A stretch of 47,886 nt of DNA from a virus: IMG/VR virus record IMGVR_UViG_3300046169_000007, positions 1-47,886 of that record; one strand, written 5' to 3'. The stretch's first letter is position 1; each line of letters opens with the position of its first letter. Below the pieces are notes generated by a model, which was not told the DNA's origin, ran no database searches, and saw only the letters and a list, made by a program, of their open reading frames with translations. This document shows, one piece after another, positions 7,314 to 16,004 of the stretch. A program made the position numbers and the translations under genes.

Positions 7314-9214
7314 GCAATCAACTACCAACAGACTATCAAGCTTTCATTCACAAGTCACGCTATGCTAAATACTTTGACGGCAAAGGTCGTGAGTCGTGGG
7401 GTGAAACAGTAGGCCGCTACATGGATAATGTAGTCCGTAAGGCTCTGGGTGGTGTGGATAACACATACATCAAAGACATTGAGCAGGCTATCATTGGTCA
7501 AGAGATCATGCCATCCATGCGCGCTATGATGACAGCTGGTCCCGCTTTAGATCGTGACAATACAGCAGGATATAATTGTAGTTACCTACCAGTAGATGAT
7601 CCTAAATCTTTTGATGAAGCTATGTATATATTACTCTGTGGTACTGGTGTAGGCTTCTCTGTCGAGAGACAGTTCATAAAGAAGCTACCAGAGATACCTG
7701 AGTTGTTTGATAGTGAGTCTACTGTTGTTGTTAAGGATAGCAAAGAAGGTTGGGCTAAAGGATTCCGTCAAGTTCTAGCACTCTTATGGGCTGGTGAAAT
7801 ACCTAAGTGGGATGTATCTCAAGTTAGACCTGCAGGTGCAAGACTTAAAACGTTTGGTGGTAGAGCATCAGGACCAGCGCCGTTAGTAGAACTATTTAAC
7901 TTCGCTGTAGCTACCTTCAAGGCAGCACAAGGGCGTAAGCTTAGCTCTATGGAATGTCACGACCTTATGTGTTTCATAGGCCAGATAGTTGTTGTTGGCG
8001 GTGTACGCCGTAGTGCTATGATTTCATTGACTAACCTGAGTGATGACCGTATGCGTCACGCTAAGTCAGGACAGTGGTGGGAAACTGCTGGGCATCGTGC
8101 CTTGGCTAACAACTCTGTATCATACACTGAGAAGCCAGACATGGAAACCTTCATGCGTGAGTGGCTATCACTGGTCGAGTCTAAGTCTGGTGAGCGTGGT
8201 ATCTTCAATCGTGAAGCATCCAAGAAGCAAGCAGCTAAGTTTGGGCGGCGTGATCCTAACCATGAGTTTGGTACAAACCCTTGTTCTGAAATAATTTTAC
8301 GCCCATATCAGTTCTGTAACCTAACGGAGTGCGTAGTTCGTGCAACAGATACCATTGAGGATCTTGAGCGTAAGGTAAAGCTGGCTACCATCTTGGGTAC
8401 GATCCAGTCTACTATGATTAAGTTCCCCTACCTACGTAAGGTATGGCATAACAACACTGCAGAAGAGCGGTTGCTTGGTGTGTCTATGACAGGCATCATG
8501 GACAACCCACTAATGACAAACACTAACAAAGGATTGGAGAAAACCCTTGAGCATTTACGATCCATTGCTGTGGCTACTAACGCTGAGTGGGCTGAGTTGC
8601 TTGGCATCCCTGCTAGTGCTAGTATCTCTTGCGTTAAACCTTCGGGTACAGTCTCACAGTTGGTTGATTCCGCTAGTGGTATTCACGCACGTCACAGCCC
8701 CTTCTATATTCGTACTGTGCGTGGTGACAATAAAGACCCTCTAACACAGTTCATGATTGACCAAGGCATTCCTAATGAGCCTTGCGTTATGAAGCCTGAC
8801 TCTACTGTGGTGTTTAGCTTCCCAGTGAAGTCACCTGAGTTGGCAGTTACACGTAACGATATGACAGCAGTAGAGCAGCTTGAGTTGTGGCTTACGTATC
8901 AGCGTCACTGGTGCGAACATAAGCCATCCGTGACTATCTCAGTTCGTGACTCTGAATGGTTAGCCGTAGGTGCGTTTGTGTATGAACACTTCGATGAGAT
9001 GTCGGGTGTGTCATTCTTGCCACACTCAGATCACACCTACCAGCAAGCACCCTATCAGGATTGCACTAAGGAAGAGTATGAAGAGATGCTCACTAAGATG
9101 CCTGACAGCATTAACTGGGAAGATCTCAATGAGTACGAGAATGAAGATAACACAGTGTCTATGCAGACTATGGCTTGCTCAGGTGATAGCTGTGAGATCG
9201 TGGATCTAGTATGA
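7310..9214 (+). CDS. nrdJ: adenosylcobalamin-dependent (class II) ribonucleotide reductase, monomeric type
   Basis: A 634-residue reductase converting ribonucleotides to deoxyribonucleotides. Visible active-site residues: Cys90 (GYNCSYLP) and Cys336 (QFCNL), the pair oxidised in turnover; Cys325 for the thiyl radical and Glu327 in NPCSE; SASISCVKPSGT for phosphate binding; and Cys623/Cys628 in the tail CSGDSC, which re-reduces the site. The spacing of Cys325-Cys336 and of the tail pair matches the Lactobacillus leichmannii enzyme. It is about 100 residues shorter than that 739-residue model. Needing B12 but neither oxygen nor iron, it suits marine alphaproteobacteria. Start by ATGA overlap with mazG; glutaredoxin follows directly. 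Confidence 0.95.
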   Translation: MSNQLPTDYQAFIHKSRYAKYFDGKGRESWGETVGRYMDNVVRKALGGVDNTYIKDIEQAIIGQEIMPSMRAMMTAGPALDRDNTAGYNCSYLPVDDPKSFDEAMYILLCGTGVGFSVERQFIKKLPEIPELFDSESTVVVKDSKEGWAKGFRQVLALLWAGEIPKWDVSQVRPAGARLKTFGGRASGPAPLVELFNFAVATFKAAQGRKLSSMECHDLMCFIGQIVVVGGVRRSAMISLTNLSDDRMRHAKSGQWWETAGHRALANNSVSYTEKPDMETFMREWLSLVESKSGERGIFNREASKKQAAKFGRRDPNHEFGTNPCSEIILRPYQFCNLTECVVRATDTIEDLERKVKLATILGTIQSTMIKFPYLRKVWHNNTAEERLLGVSMTGIMDNPLMTNTNKGLEKTLEHLRSIAVATNAEWAELLGIPASASISCVKPSGTVSQLVDSASGIHARHSPFYIRTVRGDNKDPLTQFMIDQGIPNEPCVMKPDSTVVFSFPVKSPELAVTRNDMTAVEQLELWLTYQRHWCEHKPSVTISVRDSEWLAVGAFVYEHFDEMSGVSFLPHSDHTYQQAPYQDCTKEEYEEMLTKMPDSINWEDLNEYENEDNTVSMQTMACSGDSCEIVDLV

Positions 9215-9438
9215 TGTACGTAGTCTTGGGTACAACTAACTGTGAGTTCTGCACAAAGGCTAAGCATCTACTGCAAAAAGAGGGGGTAGGATTCACGTCC
9301 TACTCTCTTGATACCGTCAGTAGTAAATGGCTATTGACACTAATTAAGCAAGCAGGTATGACTACTGTACCTCAAATATGGGATAACCAAGGTAACTACA
9401 TAGGTGGTTACACAGATCTAAAGGAACATCTAGAATGA
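9211..9438 (+). CDS. glutaredoxin
   Basis: A 75-residue thioredoxin-fold protein with a CEFC redox site (Cys11, Cys14), the cis-proline motif TTVPQIW and the glutathione-side GGYTDL motif near the end, as in phage glutaredoxins such as T4 NrdC. It is the likely electron donor to the tail cysteines of NrdJ, with which it overlaps by four bases (ATGATG; the second ATG is equally possible). Size is typical. The following gene starts on its stop codon. The partnership with NrdJ is inferred from position. Confidence 0.9.
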   Translation: MMYVVLGTTNCEFCTKAKHLLQKEGVGFTSYSLDTVSSKWLLTLIKQAGMTTVPQIWDNQGNYIGGYTDLKEHLE

Positions 9439-9578
9439 TTGAGTTTTTTGTAGCATTTTTCTTTGCTGTAGCAGCAATAGAAGTAACTGCCGATGTAGCG
9501 GGTAAAGCATATGATTATGTAGAACCTAAAGTAACGGAGCTACTAGCCGATGAAGTTACAGAAGAAGTACAAGAGTAA
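9435..9578 (+). CDS. small membrane-anchored protein (47 aa)
   Basis: An ATGA-overlapping frame of 47 residues. Residues 2-18 are hydrophobic (IEFFVAFFFAVAAIEV), followed by an acidic polar tail with EPKVTELLADEVTEEVQE. It could be a single-pass inner-membrane peptide with its tail on one side. No family known. The stop TAA shares its last A with the next ATG (TAATG), so it fits the gene packing of this strand. Confidence 0.55.
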   Translation: MIEFFVAFFFAVAAIEVTADVAGKAYDYVEPKVTELLADEVTEEVQE

Positions 9579-9778
9579 TGTATATCCTTGTGCTAGTAGC
9601 ATTCATGGTAGGGGAGGAGCCATCAGTACGTGCTTCCCCTACTATGTATAACTCTTATGAGGCTTGCGTTGAAGCGGCAGCATTTGCAATGACAGAGGTG
9701 TACTACTATTTACCTGCAGATATCAAAGACGATGTATCTCTTGTACATGTATGTACTACCATACCAAAGGATGCGTAA
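9578..9778 (+). CDS. small hypothetical, possibly exported protein (66 aa)
   Basis: A 66-residue product beginning with a short hydrophobic stretch (MYILVLVAFMVG) and holding two cysteines, one in SYEACVEAAAFAM and one in HVCTTIP. The first 12 residues are too short for a standard signal peptide but could be a membrane anchor. It is joined by TAATG junctions to both neighbours. I do not recognise a family. Similar cysteine-pair small proteins in phages are often periplasmic, which is only a hint. Confidence 0.5.
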   Translation: MYILVLVAFMVGEEPSVRASPTMYNSYEACVEAAAFAMTEVYYYLPADIKDDVSLVHVCTTIPKDA

Positions 9779-10215
9779 TGCAATTAGACTTTTTCAGATC
9801 ATCAGAAGTTGAAGAAGTAACAGAAGACAATAAGCTCTGTGTTGGTTGTAAGCAGGTTAAACCATTACAGAACTTTAGGGTGTTAGTTAAACGTCACGGA
9901 GACAGACATACACTAAGTTCTACCTGTAGTAGTTGTGATGATAAGGCTGCTTCTGTAAAAAAACAGTACAGAAAAGATAACCCTTTACCCAAGGATTACA
10001 AATGTCCTCTATGCAACATGTCACATGATGACTATCTCAAGAGAGGTGTATACAGAACACAAAGCCCTTTCTCTGTAGATCATTGCCAAGACAGCATGAC
10101 AGCTAGAGGATGGATCTGTAATCCCTGCAACTCTGCTATGGGGTTAGCTAAACATGACATCTCTATTTTGGAGAAAATGGTAGACTATTTAAGGGTAAAA
10201 GATGAACAACATTGA
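9778..10215 (+). CDS. recombination endonuclease VII with extra N-terminal zinc ribbon
   Basis: The ATG at 9778 overlaps the previous stop; an upstream ATG at 9751 lies inside the previous gene. The 145-residue product carries the T4 endonuclease VII signature: Cys76/Cys79 (CPLC), Asp101-His102 (VDHC), then Cys114/Cys117-Asn118 (CNPCN). These are the zinc site and HNH-like catalytic residues. An additional four-cysteine ribbon (Cys21/24 and Cys50/53) precedes it. The enzyme resolves four-way junctions and cleaves mismatches and branches before packaging. It is the second resolvase in this genome after endonuclease I. It overlaps phoH by 14 bases. Confidence 0.9.
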   Translation: MQLDFFRSSEVEEVTEDNKLCVGCKQVKPLQNFRVLVKRHGDRHTLSSTCSSCDDKAASVKKQYRKDNPLPKDYKCPLCNMSHDDYLKRGVYRTQSPFSVDHCQDSMTARGWICNPCNSAMGLAKHDISILEKMVDYLRVKDEQH

Positions 10216-10912
10216 ACCACTAGCTAAGCCTACACGTACACGCCGCAAGACAACCTATAAGGGGGCAGCTTCAAAGCCTACCTCTGGCATCGTACCTAAG
10301 ACAGATAACCAAGGAAAGTTAATCAGTGCTATTGCTAACAGCAAGCAAGTGCTTATCCTTGGCCCTGCTGGTACTGGTAAGACTTACGTTACAGCCACCT
10401 GTGCAGCAGACTTGTACACACTAAAAGAGATTGACAAGATTGTTATTACACGCCCTCATGTAGCTGTAGGTAAGGACATTGGTTTCCTGCCAGGTACGCT
10501 TGAAGAGAAGGCACAACCGTGGGCCTTGCCTGTACTAGACGTATTGGTAAAACATCTAGGGCGTGGTGCTGTTGATACAGGTGTAAAGAACGGTAACATT
10601 GAAGTGGCTACACTAGCGCTTATGCGTGGACGTAGCTTTGACAATGCGTTTATCATTGTAGATGAAGCACAGAACATCGACATACCAGAGATCAAGATGC
10701 TGTTGACACGTGTAGGTGAAGGCAGTACTATTGTACTCAATGGTGACATCCAGCAGTCTGACTTAAAGGGTACGTCTGGTCTAGCTAAGATCATACACCT
10801 AGCCAAGAAGCATATGCTTGATGTACCTGTAGTTGAGTTTGGCATTGATGACATTGTGCGTAGTGGTATCTGCGCTGAGTGGGTCAAGGTATTTATGAAG
10901 GAAGGTCTGTGA
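10202..10912 (+). CDS. phoH: PhoH-like ATPase
   Basis: A 236-residue P-loop protein with Walker A LGPAGTGKTYV (residues 53-63), Walker B FIIVDEAQNI, and the PhoH-typical VVLNGD-like block (IVLNGDIQQSDL), followed by GLAKIIHL. The basic first 30 residues are probably disordered. PhoH is one of the commonest host-like genes of marine phages. It was first linked to phosphate starvation and is now often considered an RNA-acting ATPase; its exact job in phages is unsettled. AAGGG lies before the ATG, which is inside the endonuclease VII gene. GAAGGAAGG in its tail serves the next gene. Confidence 0.9.
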   Translation: MNNIEPLAKPTRTRRKTTYKGAASKPTSGIVPKTDNQGKLISAIANSKQVLILGPAGTGKTYVTATCAADLYTLKEIDKIVITRPHVAVGKDIGFLPGTLEEKAQPWALPVLDVLVKHLGRGAVDTGVKNGNIEVATLALMRGRSFDNAFIIVDEAQNIDIPEIKMLLTRVGEGSTIVLNGDIQQSDLKGTSGLAKIIHLAKKHMLDVPVVEFGIDDIVRSGICAEWVKVFMKEGL

Positions 10913-11112
10913 AGTTAGAACAAGAAGCGAAAGCACACGTAGAAGGTACACGTATCAAGTTCTATGATGAGTTAGCCCAACATGCTGAAGCATTAGAGAA
11001 TCACATCAAGAGTAATCTATGGCAGAGTGACGAAAGGAGCAAAGCACTAGAGCATCTTATAGCTACGGTACTATGGGCAAGACACTGTGTTAAGAAACAC
11101 GGCACACAATAA
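10909..11112 (+). CDS. small helical hairpin protein, possible Acb2/Tad1-like cyclic-nucleotide sponge
   Basis: The start is GTG 10909, overlapping the phoH stop (GTGA) with GAAGGAAGG upstream; in-frame starts further left lie inside phoH. The 67-residue product is two helices: FYDELAQHAEALENHI and ERSKALEHLIATVLWARHCV. The second helix follows the pattern A-x-x-x-LE-x-x-V-x-WA-x-x-x-I/V that I associate with the Acb2/Tad1 hairpin family, phage proteins that sequester cyclic nucleotides of CBASS and Thoeris defence. The match is short and made from memory, and many small helical proteins could resemble it. It is the last gene before the terminator, a typical place for accessory genes. Coding status is good, function tentative. 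Confidence 0.6.
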   Translation: MKLEQEAKAHVEGTRIKFYDELAQHAEALENHIKSNLWQSDERSKALEHLIATVLWARHCVKKHGTQ

Positions 11113-11140
11113 AGAAAAGGGGAGCTTAGTGGCTCCCCTC
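11111..11140. terminator. hairpin terminator between convergent gene blocks
   Basis: GGGGAGC (11119-11125) and GCTCCCC (11132-11138) form a perfect 7-pair stem with a six-base loop. On the minus strand the stem is followed by TTTTCTTTATT, a good intrinsic terminator for the long late transcript. On the plus strand the tail TCTCTCGTT is weaker. It lies exactly between the last plus gene (stop 11112) and the last minus gene (stop 11146), so it probably works in both directions. Confidence 0.8.
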
Positions 11141-11145
11141 TCTCG

Positions 11146-14100
11146 TTACAAGTTACTTGCTTCTTCGTATATGTCCTTTAAATAGTCTATATAAGATATA
11201 TACAGAGTTAACTCCTGATAGTTCATATCCTGTGGACTAGCATCAATACCCCGTCTCTCCTTGAGCAAGCGCTTAGCCTCATTGCGTATCTCTTTGTTGG
11301 CTCTCTGCTCTGCTGTGCGTACCAGTGACAGCATGGCATTCTCTGTACCGCCACCTCCAGCCTTCATGTACTTACGTACCTCCGCCTTAGAGTCTGATAC
11401 TACATTCTTTAGCATCATTCTACGCTGAGTGAGGTTACCTTCTTGGAATGCTTTAGTGCGTAGAAGCTGATTTGTTTTCCTCTCTAACATAGGGGCAATG
11501 ATAGAGTTAAACGCCCTATCATAACCTGGGATCTTGCTACGCTCAGATGCCTGCCAAGGAAACATCTCAGCCATAGAGTATGCTTTCTCTGTACCAGTAC
11601 GTGCAGGCTTGATAGTCAAACCAAAGACACGAGCAAAGGGGTTAGCATCATATATCTGCCCCTCACGTGTAGCAACACGTAGCTCCTCACCTGTTACAGC
11701 ATCTACCTTATCGCTGAACACTTCAAACAGATTGTCTACATACTTAGTAGCAGACTGAGTAAAGACTTGGGAAGTTCCGTCTGCTTGACGTACATCCTTG
11801 GCTGCATCAGTACCCATAGCAAAGCCTACTACTTTGTTGACAGCATCTAGCGGTCTAGTGAAGCCTGATACAAAGTTACCGCCTATCTTAGCTAAGCCCA
11901 TAGCAGAAGCTTTACGTGCGCCTGCGTCTTGGTTTATCATGATGTCCAGAAGGTTGTTAATGTCATTACCAAACTGTGCGTCACGTGCCAACTGGCCTAC
12001 AGCTAACTGAGTACCCACCTCCTGTATCAACTCTGGTGGGACATCCTCATCACGAGCCATCATATTTACTATGCGACCTGCAGCTAGGAAGGCAGAGAAG
12101 GGGTAGGTGTTCTTAGCGTCCACAATAGTACCACCACCTACATCAATCTCATTGTAAGCTAGACCCTTATCACGGCGCTCTTGATCATATGCAGCAGCCA
12201 TGCCCAACGCAGATGTACCTATCGTCATACGAGCAACGGCTTCCATCTCTGAGAGATCTGCCTTCTGTCCCTTACGAGCACGTTGAACAAACTTTACAAA
12301 CTGTTCAGGTGCTGCCAAGGGAGACCATTGGTATGCTGTAGCAATAACGTTGTTAAAGAAACGCCCAAACGGCAGGATAGTACCTAAGCCAGGTATGCTT
12401 GAGAATGTCTCAACACCATTTGCTAGTTGCCGCACTAATTCAGGTTGGCTCTTAGCAGTGTAGTCCTTAGAGAACACAGACTTGAGTGTTGTATCTAAGG
12501 CAGACTGCATCACCTCATCATCAAGAAGGGTATCATCTGTACCGTTGATGACTTCTTTGAGGGTCTTGCCATGTTTAAAACGTACTGCCTTATCCAACTC
12601 ACCCATAAACATCTGTGACTTAGTAAAGGTATCTTGAATACGCACACCTGTAATAGTGTTAGCTGCGTTTGTTACCGCTTCTATGTTTTTAAACGCTGTG
12701 TTTGTAGGGTCAATACCGTGACGTTTAGCTGTAGCATCTACACCACCTGCAAAGGTTTCAAACAATGCCTTCTCAATGTCAGGGTTTTGTTCTAACAGTT
12801 TAAGATACGCATCACGTGTTGTATACGGATCTGCAAAGTTACGGATCTTCTGACCTTGAATAGTAGTAAGCGCTCTCATACGGCGGAACGCTTCCTTAGA
12901 TGCAGCCTTATTAGTAACAGATGTACCGATACCTTGAAGCCCATACATACCAGCATTGAATATATCTGCAAGGGTTTGACCTGCAGCAAACTGACCGTAG
13001 CCTGCAATGTTAAGTGCTGTTGTAGCAGGGGATGAAACAAGCAAGCGTTTCCATACACCCTGTGTATACTTGAGGTATTCTTTTTTCTCTGCAGGTGTAG
13101 TGTTCTCTTCTACATTCTTCATGGTAGCTTCAAGTGCGTCAGAGGACGCAACAATGCCGGAGTCTATGGTACGGCGTAGCTGTGACATTACGTTTAATTG
13201 CTTACCAGCATCACTAATACGAGCAGCAATAAGATCACTAAGGTTAATGCCTACCTCATCATAGTCACCTAAGTGTACCCCTATACGTTTCTTTATAATA
13301 GTGTTTGCTTTTGCTAGATCCTCTTGGGGCATGTAACGGATTACGTTAGTAATGAAGTCTGTTGTCTTTAAGTTACGGTCTACCTTGTAGCCCATATCCT
13401 TTACAACTTTACCGACACCACCCTTACCATCTTCACCAATAATGATATGCTTGATAAGTGATGCTGTAATACCACCCTCCCCATCAAAGCTTGCACCACG
13501 TGCTACTTTATCTTCCCATGTAGATACCGCATCTACTATCGCCTTTGACGCCTTCTTAGCTTCCGTAGCTTTAAGGAAAGGTGTAGCCTCTTCAATGGAC
13601 ACGTTAGCTAGTCGCTCAAGAGGATCACCTGCATCAGCAAAACCAGAAGAGCCACGGAACTTACCAAAGCCTAGCTGTGCTGCACCAGCAACACCACCCA
13701 GTAAGGATGAGAATGCAGTTTGTGCTCCACTATATGACTCCTGTGCATTCACCTCTAACCTAGCGTTCTGGTTCATTACATCCTGTAACATAGCAGCACT
13801 AGCATCAAGCGCAGTAGTTTGCTTCAAGGCTCTCTTACCTGCCTGCTTAAACAACTCGTCTTGAGCAGAAAGCATAGACTGTTTAGCTAAAGCACGTGGC
13901 CCTTCAAGTGCCATCTTAGCTTCTACTTGAGCAGCAATCTTGTCTGCTTGTGTCTTAGTGTAGCCTTTAGTCAGCGCACGATCAGCAGCCTCTATGCCTG
14001 CCTTCTTTGCAGCCTCTTGAGCAGCTTTTTTATTAGCACCACTCTTTAGTGCTTCACGTCCAGCATTACGTACAGCAGCTTTGATTACTTGCTTACCACC

Positions 14101-14605
14101 TAAGGATGCACCACCTGCACCAACACGAGCAACACCACCTGTAAGTATAGCCTAAGTAGTTTGTAGGGTCAGTGGCTGCAGCAGTAACGTAATCCCAGAT
14201 ACCACCTACAGCACCTGCAACACCATCGTTGATGAAGACGTTACCTAACTGGTCATAGATCTGATAGGCTTTCTTAGCTTTGAGCTTAGCAGCTTCGTCT
14301 GCCTTACTAACAAAGCGCACCTCACCTGCAGTAGACACAGTGTTAGCGTTGAAGTAACGCATGTGTTCTACAAAGTCATCTACAAGTTTATCGTCTTCTA
14401 CTTCGTTGTAGTCTACACCCTTACGTGCAACCATGTAGTCACGGATAGGATTTATATAGTTGTTCTGCTTCAGGTCATCCTTCTTGAGTGTGACGTTGGG
14501 ATCAATAACAAAGTCATCCTCAGGGTCTAGCTTGAGTGTAGGCAATTCTACTGGCTTGCTAGTCAAGGATGATTTGTAGGCTCTAATATAAGCGCTCTTA
14601 TCCAT
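11146..14605 (-). CDS. large internal virion (core) protein, one frameshift
   Basis: The frame from ATG 14605 (site AGAGGAAT) reads 150 good residues to DPTNYLG and then shifts near 14150. In the next frame the sequence continues ILTGGVARVGAGG... to the stop at 11146. Removing one base joins them into about 1152 residues. An isolated start at 13914 gives the 922-residue C-terminal part. The protein is mostly helical and rich in Ala, Lys and Thr, with moderately hydrophobic stretches (TTALNIAGYGQFAAGQTLA), and it is the last late gene, the place of ejected core proteins such as T7 gp16. I see no lysozyme motif in it; that is in the 16989-18899 gene. The role is inferred from size and position. 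Confidence 0.7.
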
Positions 14606-15205
14606 TACTCTATTCCTCTACTGGCAAAGGGCGACCTGTGGCTGGATCGTGTGTATCTCCATACTGTCTTCATTCCACTCATTGTATAGAGCTTACTTCA
14701 ATACTCACGTCCACCATTAGGTTTTCGTTGCTGTCACGGAAAGTCATCTCTTATGGCAGGCCGCTTGCCTGCTATAATAGGCGCTCCTGTAACGGGATCG
14801 TACTTGCCTCCATACTTTCTGTCCCACTCATCTTGCTACATCAGAATCTAGCAGCTGCATTAAGGAGCTAAGGGAGTCTTCAGTAGCTATCAGGTCGAGC
14901 GGGCTACATCCTGCTGTTTCTGCTTCTGGTGCTTCTGGTATTTCTGCTGCCGCTGTCTTTGTTGCTGCGGATCTTCAACGTCTGCTGCTGCTGCTTCTGA
15001 GGCAGCGGCAGTAGCTTCTATCAGAACTCTACTCAGTTCACCGCGCATCTCTCTTATTTTATCTTTTGTAAAGATACCGTACTGTACATATAACTCATCA
15101 AGATATTCTTGACCCATTACAGCTACAATTCTTTGTGCTACACTAGGGCTCTCCAACATACGAGGGTTCTCTCTTACGCTCTCAGCAATAAGAGGCTCTG
15201 CTGCA

Positions 15206-15610
15206 CTACGTTGTATAGCAGGCCTTAAACTTATCCCTCTCTGGATCACCGGGTGGACCTGCGTTTGTTATTGCAGCTTCATTAGCAGTCACTATGTCTT
15301 TCATAGCCTTAGTGATAATAGCATCAAACTTAGTGTAATCATCCAAGTTAAAACGATCTAGTGTACCGTAGGTAAGAGAAGCATCCTTAATAATATTCTG
15401 ATATTCAGACTGCTCTGCTAGGTCATTGATGTCTGAGATAGACATACCCATACCATACTGCTGTTCGCCTAGCTCTCTATCCACACGTTGCTTTGCACCG
15501 AAACCAAAGAGTTTACCTGCTAAGCTTACCTCTTCTTGTTCTTCTGCTGAACGTATGAGGGAATCTTTACTTGCACCGTAGGTCTGCATAGCAAAGTCTT
15601 CTAAGCCCAT
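15206..15610 (-). CDS. middle fragment of the broken 460-aa virion protein
   Basis: In this frame the sequence is open upstream of the Met at 15610 (VDNKYID precedes it), so the Met is internal and not a true start. The segment is helical (MSISDINDLAEQSEYQNIIKD), and the true sequence leaves this frame near 15222, making the final CYTT an artefact of the shift. Confidence 0.45.
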   Translation of the reverse strand: MGLEDFAMQTYGASKDSLIRSAEEQEEVSLAGKLFGFGAKQRVDRELGEQQYGMGMSISDINDLAEQSEYQNIIKDASLTYGTLDRFNLDDYTKFDAIITKAMKDIVTANEAAITNAGPPGDPERDKFKACYTT

Positions 15611-15623
15611 ATCAATGTACTTA

Positions 15624-16001
15624 TTATCTACTGCCAGGAAGCTCAGGCATATTAATTAAAGCATCAATATCTGCTTCACCTAGCTTACCATTCTGTCCTG
15701 GCTGGTTGGCTGCAGCCTCTAGCTTTTGGTACAAGGTTATAATCTCTGTAGGGCCAGCAGACATAGCTGCTCTTACCATTAAGTCTGCATCATCGTGACT
15801 ACCTAGATATGCTTTGGCCTTACGAGCATAACTAGCAGCTTCTTTAGCCTTAGCGGCACGGTTACGAATAAGCTCTGCGTTACGCGTAGCTGCTGCCTTC
15901 TGCTCTTCTTTATAAGCCCTAGCTTCTTCACCACGGCGCTCAATGTTTTCTGCTGTACCTTCTAGGAATGCAGCCGCAAAATCTTTCCAATCAAATGCCA
16001 T
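15624..16001 (-). CDS. N-terminal fragment of the broken 460-aa virion protein
   Basis: The readable first 125 residues: a helical, strongly charged segment (IERRGEEARAYKEEQKAAATRN) likely to form a coiled coil, then a domain ending LINMPELPG before the first shift at about 15634. The last two residues (SR) and the stop belong to the wrong frame. Confidence 0.55.
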   Translation of the reverse strand: MAFDWKDFAAAFLEGTAENIERRGEEARAYKEEQKAAATRNAELIRNRAAKAKEAASYARKAKAYLGSHDDADLMVRAAMSAGPTEIITLYQKLEAAANQPGQNGKLGEADIDALINMPELPGSR

Positions 16002-16004
16002 GTC

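Larger units (their letters stand above)
14610..16001 (-). pseudogene. virion protein of about 460 aa, broken by at least six indels
   Basis: One gene can be followed across frames from ATG 16001 (GGGG site) to TAG 14610-14612, five bases before the next start. Pieces in order: MAFDWKDFAAAFLEG... LINMPELP; VDNKYIDMGLEDFAMQ... DKFKA; AIQRSAAEPLIAES... VEDP; AATKTAAAEIPEAPEAE... MQLLDSDVA; DEWDRKYGGKYDPVTGAPII... RDDF; RDSNENLMVDV; and RQYGDTHDPATGRPL. Shifts lie near 15634, 15222, 14969, 14833, 14739 and 14675; the first two disappear when one base of a doubled base is removed. The end carries two copies of a [DN]EW-RxYG-DPxTGxPL motif. The helical, Ala-rich body beside the core proteins suggests an internal virion component. 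Whether it is dead or mis-sequenced is open. Confidence 0.6.

Noticed and set aside
14638-14871. Plus-strand 77-residue frame in the broken virion gene
   Set aside because: The minus strand there encodes recognisable YGGKYDPVTG-type sequence across frames; the plus frame has no recognisable features.
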